Positions 36,501 through 46,411 of a stretch of 64,000 nucleotides of DNA are shown piece after piece. Source of the DNA: Anaeramoeba ignava (lineage: Eukaryota; Metamonada; Anaeramoebidae); the NCBI GenBank assembly GCA_028826165.1, contig JAPDFW010000092.1, positions 620,001 to 684,000 of the forward strand. Reading direction: 5' to 3'. The notes beneath the pieces are model-generated. The model was given only the letters and a program-made list of their open reading frames with translations. It was not told where the DNA came from and ran no database searches. Every line of letters begins with the position of its first letter. The first letter of the stretch is position 1. Both the position numbers and the translations under genes were made by a program.

Positions 36501-38164
36501 GTGTTGTTTATGATGGTGATTTCCACAACGATAAAATTGAAGGGAAAGGCAAAATTTTTTATCCAAATAATGAATCATATGAGGGTGATTTTTATGATAA
36601 TATGAGAAATGGAAAAGGTATTTTATTTAAGGATGGTTCAATTGTTTATACAGGTGAATGGGTAAATGATCTTAGAGAAGGAGAAGGAAAACAAATATAT
36701 CATGAAAATGAAGAATATGCAGGACAATGGAAAAACAATCTTGTATTTAGAAACATTTAAAAAATATTTAAAATAAAAATATTTAAAATAAAAATATTTA
36801 AAATAAAAATATTTAAAATAATATTTAATAAATATTCAATAATATTAAATAAATATTTAAAATAAAAATATTTAATAAATATTTAAAATAAAAATATTCA
36901 AAATAAAAATATTTAAAATATTAATATAAACATTTAAAAATATTTAAAATAAAAATATTCAAAAAATCAAAAATATTCAAAAATAAAAATATCAAAAAAT
37001 TCAAATATTCAAAATATTCAATAAATATTTAAAAATAATAAATATTCAATAAAAATATTCAATAAATATTCAATAATATATTTAGAAACATGGAAAAGGA
37101 GAATGGAAAAAAGAATCTCAAAAATATTCTGGAGATTGGTTATTCGATCAAATGCATGGAAATGGAACAATGATATGGGGAAAAAATCATCATTATACTG
37201 GTTCATGGAAAAATAATTTAAGAAATGGATTTGGGAAATTTCGAAAAAATCAAATTGGTTTTTCTGGTGAATGGGAAAATGGTCTTCCTCATGGAAAAGG
37301 AATTCTAACAATTTATGGTCCAGATTCAGAAGAAAAAGAAGATCATTCACAAAAACAAGATAATAGTGATTCTAACATTAATGAAACTGAAAATCAAATA
37401 AAAGCATCAAGAAACAGTAAAAGAATCAATTTTATATCAAATGAGTGGAACTTTTAACAATGGAGTTCCTGTTGGGAAAGAATGCAAATATGTTATTCAA
37501 CATAATTATAAATATAATGGAGAAATGGAATCAGGACAAGTATTTAATAATATTCAATTAATATTCAATTAATATTCAATTAATATTCAAAATATTCAAT
37601 AAATATTCAAAAATATTCAATAAATATTAAATAAATATTCAAAATATTAAATAAATATTTAATAATATTTAATAAATATTCAAAAAATATTTAATAAATA
37701 TTCAAAAATATTAAATAAATATTTAATAATATTTAATAATATTCAATAAATATTAAATAAATATTTAATAATATTTAATAAATATTCAAAAATATTTAAT
37801 AATATTTAAAAATATTCAAAAATATTAAATAAATAAATTTTAGAGAGAAGGAAATGGAACTATAATTCTTCCTAATTTAAGTCAAATTAATGGCCATTTT
37901 TCTAATGATGCATTAAATTTAAAATTACCTTTAAGACTTGAATTTATTTTAAATTCACAAGAAAAAGATCCTTATCACCAAAATCTTGGCAAATTTTATT
38001 CAGATGAAGTAACTTTTGATTTGGATTTAAATACTGAAAATCAGGAAATTAATCAATCAAAAAGAGGTCGTTATCATCAAATTGATTTTGAAAATTTCAC
38101 AAAAGAAATGCTTTGGTTTGAACCTCCTTCAAGAATATTTAATCAACGTTCTTTTTGGATTTAA
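33503..38164 (+). CDS. RGS-RhoGEF (DH-PH) protein with MORN repeats
   Basis: A Rho guanine-nucleotide exchange factor. Exons are 33503-34498, 34577-36742, 37086-37539 and 37844-38164. Order: Lys/Glu-rich N-terminus with a basic KKGRKKSFLNKIFKG patch; an RGS-like helical domain crossing intron 1 (FRSELFESILIDSLS to NEIVPQFEQ); a DH domain (KQRAVIFFRLLETEEIYIEN to RLYRYRLMIEDL, the conserved C-terminal DH helix); a Lys/Gln linker; a PH-like segment (FILQEKGNILSY, LAWFLP); then 13-14 MORN repeats of the form YxGxWxNNLxxGKG. Introns 2 and 3 (343 and 304 nt) are A/T repeats. Exon 3 needs one base removed near 37430-37433, since the frame otherwise stops at 37455-37457 although MORN motifs continue. 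Corrected length is ~1,311 residues. The RGS may sense G-alpha subunits and MORN may bind membrane; both are inference. Confidence 0.8.
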
Positions 38165-38498
38165 AATGATTGATAATTTCTTAATTCATTCAATTTTTTT
38201 CTTTATTTTTCTTTTATTTTTTTTTTCAATTTTTTTTTCTTCAAAAATTCAAAAATTCAAAAATTTTTTGTAATGACTCAAAAAGAAAAAAAAAATAATA
38301 AAATAATCAAAAATAATCAAAAGGAAAAAAAGTGAATTTTTTTATTAAAAAAAAAGGAGAATAAGAATGGAAAATTTAACTGAAAAAAAAAATTTATTTT
38401 TTATTTGAAACTTCAATTTTAATTTTCCATTTTTTTCTTTTTTTTTTTTTTTTTTTTATATTTTTATTTTATTTTTATTTAAAAAATAGTTAAGAAAA
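38165..38498. other. Intergenic spacer, A/T homopolymers
   Basis: A 334-bp spacer between two plus-strand genes. It holds T and A runs and a purine stretch near 38279-38385, and no coding frame of note. It presumably contains the RhoGEF 3' end and the exchanger promoter, but no recognisable motif stands out. Confidence 0.6.
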
Positions 38499-40875
38499 AT
38501 GTCTGAAGAAAAGTTTGGACATTGGGGACTTCTATTGTTTTTCTTTTGTTGTTTAGTTGCAATGATTCTAATTCATTTTCTTAGAAGATCAAAAATAACT
38601 TACTTTCATGAAACAGGTTTGAATTCTTTGATTGGAATCATTGTAGGAGTTTTTATTAAGTAAAAAATAGAAAAAAAAAATTTTAGAAAATGATTAATAT
38701 TTTTTGATTGTTTTTCTTTCTCATTTAAAAAACAAATTTGAAAATTAAAAATTAAAAAGACATTGTGGAGGAAGTGAAGAAATTAGAGAATTTAGTGGTT
38801 TTAAACGGGAAATTTTTATGATTTTACTTCTTCCTCATATTATTTTTGAAGTATAAAAAGAAAATTTTATTTATTGATTATTTTGATAATAATTTTTATC
38901 TTTACTTTCTTTTTTTGTAATTAAATTTAAATTTATTAGAGTGGATATAATTTGAAAAAAAGAAATTTCTTTAAGAATATTGTATCTATTTTATTATTTG
39001 CTATATTGGGGACATTGATCACAGCATTTTTTGTTGGTGGCTTTTTAATAATTTTCTCTCATAAAACTTCAATTTTTAATCTTTCAACTATTGAATGTTT
39101 ATTGTTTGGAAGTATAATTTCAGCAACTGATCCTGGTAAAGAATTTAAAAAAATTTATTTAATTTAATTAAATTAAAAGTGGAACAAAATTAAAATTGAT
39201 TTAAAATTGATTTAAAATTGATATAAAATTAATATAAAATTGATATAAAATTAATATAAAATTGATTTAAATATTTCATTTTGTTTTTGATTTGAAATTA
39301 AATTAGTTAGTGTTTTGGCAATTTTTCAACAATTGGGAGTTGATCCAGATCTTTATGCAAATGTTTTTGGGGAATCTGTACTTAATGATGCGATTGCAAT
39401 TGTTTTAGTAGAAACATTTTTAAAATTTCGAGATCACGACGTAACAGCCGTATTCATTTTCAAAAGTTTAGGAGTTTTCTTTGGGGTTTTTTTGGGATCA
39501 TTTGGAATTGGAGCGTTAAATGCAATGATCTCAGCTTTTTTAATAAAACACATTAAGGTCAGAGATTTTCCAATTATTGAGACATCAATATTGTTTCTGT
39601 TTGCTTGGTGCACTTATTTTCTTTGTGAGGATCTTGGATTATCAGGGATTGCTGGGATTTTATTTTGTGGAATTGTTCAAGCTCATTATAGTTACTTAAA
39701 TTTAAGTGAAAAAAGTAAAGAACTTACCAAAAATTTAGCTCATTTACTCTCATTTATGTCAGAGAGTTTTGTGTTTATTTACTTGGGTTTGGCTGTATTT
39801 TGTTTCGAACATGATTTTCATGTGGGAATTATCTTTGTTGCCTTTTTTCTTTGTTTGATTTCTCGTTTCTTTAATATCGCTCCACTTTCATGGATAAATA
39901 ATAAAATCAAAAAAAATCATCAAATTTCAGCAAAAAAACAGTTTGTACTTTGGTTTAGTGGGCTTCGTGGTGCTGTTTCTTTTGCTTTAAGTGTTGATTT
40001 ACCAACTCCTCATGGCCCTGTTATTTTAACAACAACTCTTATTATTGTTTTAATTACAATTTTCTTATTTGGTGGATTAACAACAATTGTAGTTAAAAAA
40101 TTGGATGTTCAAGTTGAAGTAAAATCAATTTAAAATCAAAATCAAAATTAAAATCAAAATTAAAATCAAAATCAAAAATTAAATTTAAAATCAAAATCAA
40201 AATCAAAATTAAAATTAAAATTAAAATCAAAATTAAAATTAAAATTAAAATCAAAATCAAAATCAAAATCAAAATCAAAATCAAAATTAAAATTAAAATC
40301 AAAATCTAAATTAAAATCAAAATCAAAATCTAAATTAAAATCAAAATCAAAATTAAAATCAAAATCAAAATCAAAATCAAAATTAAAATTAAAATTAAAA
40401 TTAAAATTAAAATAAAAATTAAAATCAAAATCAAAATCAAAATTAAAATTAAAATCAAAATCAAAATTAAAATTAAAATCTAAATTAAAATTAAAATCCA
40501 AAAATAAAGAATCCTCCAATTCCTTATATGAAAAATAAAGGATTATTAAAATTAGAAAGAAAATATATTAAACCTTTTCTTACTCATCGAAAATATGATC
40601 CTGCAAAATATGATCCTGCTAATTATTCACCTTATCCAAGTAATTTAGAAGTTCCACTTTTAGATTCACAAAATGATAAAGAAGAAAAAATTGAAAATCC
40701 AAATGAAATTGAACTTGAAAATTCCAATGAAAATCAAAATCAAAATCCAAATGAAATTGAACTTGAAAATCAAAATGAAAATCAAAATGAAAATCAAAAT
40801 GAAAATGAAAATCAAAATCAAAATGAAATTGAAAATCAAATTGAAAATCAAAATGAAAATCAAAATATAAATTAA
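38499..40875 (+). CDS. Na+/H+ exchanger, endosomal NHE/NHX type (SLC9)
   Basis: A cation/proton antiporter of the CPA1 family. Five exons fit in phase: 38499-38659, 38760-38850, 38940-39135, 39307-40118 and 40510-40875, giving 541 residues. Hydrophobic segments recur throughout. Family motifs in order: FKREIFMILLLPHIIFESGY, ISATDPVSVLAIFQQLGVD, the ion-binding FGESVLNDAIAIVL, GIVQAHYSYLNLS and WFSGLRGAVSFALS. The HYSYLNLS motif resembles the HYTYNNLS of intracellular NHE6/7/9 and plant NHX5/6, so an endosomal location is likely (inference). The ~540-residue length with a short tail also fits. The cytosolic tail ends in Asn/Gln/Glu repeats. Intron 4 (391 nt) is a hexamer array. Confidence 0.9.
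40126..40500 (+). repeat. AAAATC/AAAATT hexamer array in exchanger intron 4
   Basis: The intron consists of AAAATC and AAAATT hexamers, about 60 copies. The same AAAATC unit codes for Asn-Gln runs in neighbouring exons. On the opposite strand it reads as open Phe-Asp/Phe-Asn frames that are not genes. Confidence 0.93.
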
Positions 40876-41060
40876 AATAAAATAAAATAGTTTTAGATCA
40901 AGAAAAATAACTTATATACAAAATCATGAATCAAAAAATTATTTAGTTTTCAGTTTTCAAAGTTTTCAAGTTTCCAAATTTTGATAAATTCTAACTTTTA
41001 AAATAAAAATTTTCCAAAAAAAAATTTTTTTTCATTTTTTCTTTTTGAAAATTAATTAAA

Positions 41061-42620
41061 ATGACTTTTGAATTAACTCAAATGTTTCGAAACTTACAAA
41101 AAACACAAAATATTCAAACAAATCAAATTATTGATAAAACACTTGAATATTCAAACACAGAACAATTATCAGAAGATCTAAAAAGTCTTTTAAATAAAAC
41201 AGAAAATGAAGAAAATTTTTATGATTTCGAAGTATTTTTTGATTCAATCAATTTAAATGAAAACCAAAAACAAAAACCAATAAAATGTCACAAAGCAATT
41301 TTATCATCAAGAAGTGAATATTTCAAGTCATTATTTCGTTCAAAAATGAAAGAATATCAAGAAAACAAAATTGTATTACCAGATGTTTCAAGAAATACAT
41401 TTGAAACAGTTTTAGAGTATATTTACACAGGAAAAATATTAATCACGCTAGAAAATGCTGTTGAAGTTTTATTGTTTTCATCAAAATATTTGTTTGAGGA
41501 ATTAGTTCCAATTTTTTCCGAATTTATTCAAAGCAATTTTTCATTCGAAACAGTTGTTGATGTTCTTAAAATTGCTGAAGTTATGAATCTTGAAGAACTT
41601 CTTGATTTTTCTTATCAATTTATTTACGATAATTTCCCTTCTTTTGTAACAAGTCCTTTTTTTTATGAACTTGAAGAAAGACATCTTATCAAAATTCTTT
41701 CAAGTAACGAAACTATTGGGAATGAATTTGAAATTTTTCAATCACTTGTTGATTGGGGAAAAAACAAGACAAATCCCAAGCAAAAAAATGAGGAAATGGA
41801 TTCTGAAGAGAAGAAGGAAATTGCAAATTCCATTTCGAATTTGATCCACAAAATCAGGTTTATTGAGTTTTCTGATGAAGAAAAAGAAAAAAGTTTAAAC
41901 ACTGGTTTAATTCCTTTGGAAATTTCTCAAGCATTAAAAGAAATCGAATCAACCAAAAGTACAAATAGTGATGAAAATGAGAAAAATTATCAACTTTGGC
42001 AAGAAAAAATGAAAGATTCAATGATTTTCTCATCAAGAAATAGTTGGGATTCTTCAATTATTACAACAACTGATTACAAAATCAATTTAAGAAAATGGAT
42101 TCCTGAAAAGAACTTTTTCCAAAAAATGAAATTAGGATTTTCAACATCAAAAGACGGTTGGGAATCAACTACTTGGCATGACAAATGCGATAATAAAGGC
42201 CCTATTTTGATTGTTGTAAGAACCAAACAAGGATTTATCATGGGCGCTTATACTCAAGTTGGATTCCAACGAGATCGCGCAAGTTGGTCTTTCCGTTATG
42301 GAACCGTTTCAGGAAATCTCAAAGACAATAACGCTTTTCTTTTTACTTTGAAAAATCCTTCTGGTGATCTTCCTCAGAAATTCCCTGTTCGTGAAGAACA
42401 TGCAAATCAAGCTCTTTTCTATTCTTATAATTGGGGTCCTGATTTTTGTGATGGTGATTTGGGTTTTAAGGAAGATCTTCATAATGGTTTTTCTTGGCAT
42501 TTTGGTAAGTTTTATTCTTCTCCTTCTCATTTAAGTCCTAATTCACAAGAATCTAAAAATTATTTTGCTGGTCAAGATGGTTTTTGGGAAGTTGATGAAT
42601 TGGAAACCTTTTTCATTTAA
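41061..42620 (+). CDS. BTB-BACK-TLDc domain protein
   Basis: A single-exon 519-residue protein. A BTB/POZ domain lies at residues ~50-150 (FYDFEVFFDSI, KCHKAILSSRSEYFKSLF, then VLEYIYTGKI). A BACK-like helical region follows at ~155-290 (VVDVLKIAEVMNLEELLDF). The C-terminal ~190 residues resemble a TLDc domain (FSTSKDGWESTTWHDKCDNK, LIVVRTKQGFIMGAYTQVGF, then FLFTLKNPSGD). BTB-BACK proteins often act as Cullin-3 adaptors, and TLDc proteins modulate V-ATPase or oxidative-stress responses. Which applies here cannot be told from sequence. There is no intron, signal peptide or membrane segment. Confidence 0.85.
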   Translation: MTFELTQMFRNLQKTQNIQTNQIIDKTLEYSNTEQLSEDLKSLLNKTENEENFYDFEVFFDSINLNENQKQKPIKCHKAILSSRSEYFKSLFRSKMKEYQENKIVLPDVSRNTFETVLEYIYTGKILITLENAVEVLLFSSKYLFEELVPIFSEFIQSNFSFETVVDVLKIAEVMNLEELLDFSYQFIYDNFPSFVTSPFFYELEERHLIKILSSNETIGNEFEIFQSLVDWGKNKTNPKQKNEEMDSEEKKEIANSISNLIHKIRFIEFSDEEKEKSLNTGLIPLEISQALKEIESTKSTNSDENEKNYQLWQEKMKDSMIFSSRNSWDSSIITTTDYKINLRKWIPEKNFFQKMKLGFSTSKDGWESTTWHDKCDNKGPILIVVRTKQGFIMGAYTQVGFQRDRASWSFRYGTVSGNLKDNNAFLFTLKNPSGDLPQKFPVREEHANQALFYSYNWGPDFCDGDLGFKEDLHNGFSWHFGKFYSSPSHLSPNSQESKNYFAGQDGFWEVDELETFFI

Positions 42621-42649
42621 AAAAAAAACCTTTTTCTTTTTCAATTCAA

Positions 42650-45160
42650 TAAAAACAACAAATTCCACTTTTATTTTTTTATTTAAAAATATTTTATTTA
42701 TTAAATATAAATAAAATTAATTAATTTTGATTTATATTTAATTTATATTTTATTTTATTTTTATATTTTTAAATTAATTCTATTTTATATTTTAAATTAA
42801 AAATGATTTTATTTTGATTATTTATTAATTAAAAATATTTTATTTATTAAATATAAATAAAATTAAATAGTTTTGATTTATATTTAGTTTATATTTTATT
42901 TTATTTTTATATTTTTAAATTAATTCTATTTTATATTTTAAATTAAAATTGATTTTATTTTGATTATTTATTAATTAAAAATATTTTATTTATTAAATAT
43001 AAATAAAATTAAATAGTTTTGATTTATATTTAATTTATATTTTATTTTATTTTTATATTTTTAAATTAATTCTATTTTTTATTATAAATTAAAAATGATT
43101 TTATTTTGATTATTTATTAATTAAAAATATTTTATTTATTAAATATAAATAAAATTAATTAGTTTTTAATTTATATTTAGTTTATATTTTATTATTTTTA
43201 TATTTTTAAATTAATTCTATTTTATATTTTAAATTAAAATTGATTTTATTATGATTATTTATTAATTAAAAATATTTTATTTATTAAATATAAATAAAAT
43301 TAAATAGTTTTGATTTTATATTTTTAATTTATATTTTATTTTATTTTTATATTTTTAAATTAATTCCATTATTTATTTTAAATTAAAATTGATTTTATTA
43401 TGATTATTTATTAATTAAAATATTTTATTTATTAAATATAAATAAAAATTAATTAGTTTTGATTTATATTTAATTTATATTTTATTATATTTTTATATTT
43501 TTAAATTAATTCTATTTTATATTTTAAATTAAAATTGATTTTATTTTGATTATTTATTAATTAAAAATATTTTATTTATTAAATATAAATAAAATTAAAT
43601 AATTTTAATTTATATTTAATTTATATTTTATTTTATTTTTATATTTTTAAATTAATTCTATTTTATATTTTAAATTAAAAATGATTTTATTTTGATTATT
43701 TATTAATTAAAAATATTTTATTTATTAAATATAAATAAAATTAAATAGTTTTAATTTATATTTAATTTATATTTTATTTTATTTTTATATTTTTAAATTA
43801 ATTCTATTTTATATTTTAAATTAAAAATGATTTTATTTTGATTATTTATTAATTAAAAATATTTTATTTATTAAATATTAATAAAATTAATTAATTTTGA
43901 TTTATATTTAGTTTATATTTTATTTTATTTTTATATTTTTAAATTAATTCCATTTTTATATTTTAAATTAAAAATGATTTTATTTTGATTATTTATTAAT
44001 TAAAAAATATTTTATTTATTAAATATTAATAAAATTAAATAATTTTGATTTATATTTAATTTATATTTTATTTTATTTTTATATTTTTAAATTAATTCCA
44101 TTTTTATTATAAATTAAAAATGATTTTATTTTTGATTATTTATTAATTAAAAATATTTTATTTATTAAATATAAATAAAATTAATTAGTTTTGATTTATA
44201 TTTAATTTATATTTTATTATATTTTTATATTTTTAAATTAATTCTATTTTATATTTTAAATTAAAATTGATTTTATTATGATTATTTATTAATTAAAAAT
44301 ATTTTATTTATTAAATATTAATAAAATTAAATAATTTTGATTTATATTTAATTTATATTTTATTATATTTTTATATTTTTAAATTAATTCCATTTTATAT
44401 TTTTAAATTAAAAATGATTTTATTTTGATTATTTATTAATTAAAAATATTTTATTTATTAAATATAAATAAAATTAATTAGTTTTGATTTATATTTAATT
44501 TATATTTTATTTTATTTTTATATTTTTAAATTAATTCTATTTTATATTTTAAATTAAAAATGATTTTATTTTGATTATTTATTAATTAAAAATATTTTTA
44601 TTTATTAAATATTAATAAAATTAAATAGTTTTTTGATTTATATTTTAGTTTATATTTTTTATTTTATTTTTATATTTTTAAATTAATTCTATTTTATATT
44701 TTAAATTAAAAATGATTTTATTTTGATTATTTATTAATTAAAAATATTTTATTTATTAAATATTAATAAAATTAATTAATTTTGATTTATATTTAATTTA
44801 TATTTTATTTTATTTTTATATTTTTAAATTAATTCCATTTTATATTTTAAATTAAAAATGATTTTATTATGATTTTTATTAATTAAAAATATTTTATTTA
44901 TTAAATATTAATAAAATTAAATAATTTTGATTTATATTTAGTTTATATTTTATTTTATTTTTATATTTTTAAATTAATTCCATTTTATATTTTAAATTAA
45001 AAATGATTTTATTTTGATTATTTATTAATTAAAAATATTTTATTTATTAAATATTAATAAAATTAATTAATTTTAATTTATATTTAATTTATATTTTATT
45101 TTATTTTTATATTTTTAAATTAATTCTATTTTATATTTTAAATTAAAATTGATTTTTATT
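42650..45160. repeat. Satellite of ~17 units of ~147 bp
   Basis: A second tandem array, between the convergent BTB-TLDc and Ras genes. The landmark ATTTTATTTATTAAATAT recurs about 17 times from 42691 to ~45037, mean spacing 147 bp. It differs in sequence from the 18-22 kb satellite but shares the 20-mer ATTTTTAAATTAATTCTATT with it (here 42765-42784). The stretch 45160-45389 after it is unique A/T-rich sequence, probably the Ras 3' end, with nothing else visible. Confidence 0.95.
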
Positions 45161-45389
45161 TTGATTGATTTTTATTTTTGAAAAAGTGAAAAAATTAAAA
45201 AAAGAAAAAAAATAAAAAAGAAATTGAAATGAAAAATGTAAATTATCCAAATTATCCAAAATTATCAAAAATTAAGAAAATTGTCAATATTCTTAGAATT
45301 TTGACAAAAATAATTTTTCAAAAAAAAAAAGAACAAAAAAAAAATTTTTTCTTTCAATGATTAAAAAAAAAAGAACAAATAAAAAGAAA

Positions 45390-45965
45390 TTAAAGAAGAA
45401 TACATTTCTTTTTCTTTTTCGGTTGAGGTTTTGAATTATCAACATTTTGTTGGTCAATATTTTTAATTTTCCTAATTTCTCTAGCTAAACAAAAAAAGAC
45501 TTCATCAACATTAAATCTAGTTTTAGCTGAAGTTTCAAAAATAGGACAAGAAAAACTTTTTGCCAAATCCTTAGCTTCAGCAACAGAAACCTTTCTATTA
45601 CTTTCCAAATCACATTTATTTGCAGCAATTACAAAAGGAACTTGAGAACTTTCTTTTGAAAGCAAAATTTTTTCTCGAAATTTTGGAATTTCTGTGAAGG
45701 AAGTAAAATTATCAATTGCAAAGACTAATAAATAACCGTCGCCAACACGTAAATGTGTATCGCGAATAATAGAAAATTCTTCTTGTCCTGCTGTGTCGAG
45801 AATGTGAAGAAGACATACTTCTTTGTCTATCTCAACTTGTCTTCGAAATGAATCTTCTATTGTTGGTTCATAATCCGTTATGAATTTTGAATGCACAAAT
45901 TGAACTGAAAGTGCAGATTTTCCAACTGCTCCACTTCCTACTACTACTAATTTTAATACTGCCAT
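45390..45965 (-). CDS. Ras-family small GTPase
   Basis: A 191-residue Ras-type GTPase. The start at 45965 (MAVLKLVVVG) is chosen over an upstream ATG because it begins the G domain exactly. G1 is GSGAVGKS with Gly at the Ras-12 position. The effector loop is YEPTIEDSFRRQ, G3 is DTAGQEEF with the catalytic Gln (Rap would have Thr there), G4 is NKCD and G5 is TSAK. The C-terminus is a Lys-rich stretch ending CILL, a CAAX box whose final Leu predicts geranylgeranylation. It therefore probably acts at the plasma membrane. Intronless; divergent from lysyl-tRNA synthetase. Confidence 0.93.
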   Translation of the reverse strand: MAVLKLVVVGSGAVGKSALSVQFVHSKFITDYEPTIEDSFRRQVEIDKEVCLLHILDTAGQEEFSIIRDTHLRVGDGYLLVFAIDNFTSFTEIPKFREKILLSKESSQVPFVIAANKCDLESNRKVSVAEAKDLAKSFSCPIFETSAKTRFNVDEVFFCLAREIRKIKNIDQQNVDNSKPQPKKKKKCILL

Positions 45966-46411
45966 TATTTTTATTCTTTTTGTTTTTTTTTTTGATTTAT
46001 TCAAAATGAATTTTTTTATTTCAATAAAAACTTAAATTTTTTAATTTCTTTAATTTCTTTAATTTCTTTAATTTCTTTAATTTCTGTTTCTAAATTTTTA
46101 ATTTCTTTTTAATAATTAAAAAAAATATAGAAATTAAAATAATAAAAAAAAGCAAAAAAAAAATGAAAAAAATGAAAAAAATGAAATTAAAAAAAATGTT
46201 TTTTTTTATCTCTATTTTTATTTATTTTAAATAATAATTAGTAAATATTTTTATTTTATTAATAAGTAATTCGTTTTTCTTCGTCATTTTTCTTCTTTTT
46301 TTATTTTTTTTAATTAAAAAAATTTTTTTTTTGATTTTTTTTTTTTCATTTTTTCTCTTTCAATTATTATTCTTATTCTAATTATAATTATTATTATAAT
46401 TCTTTTATTCA
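45966..46411. other. Divergent promoter region, Ras / lysyl-tRNA synthetase
   Basis: A 446-bp spacer between two outward-facing starts. It holds a short 10-bp tandem repeat (TTTCTTTAAT, about 46035-46085) followed by A and T runs. No open frame or recognisable promoter motif is evident. Confidence 0.6.

Noticed and set aside
37410-37445. A 29-nt intron repairing the MORN frame
   Set aside because: Too short compared with other introns, and a one-base change in the T4 run restores MORN motifs directly.
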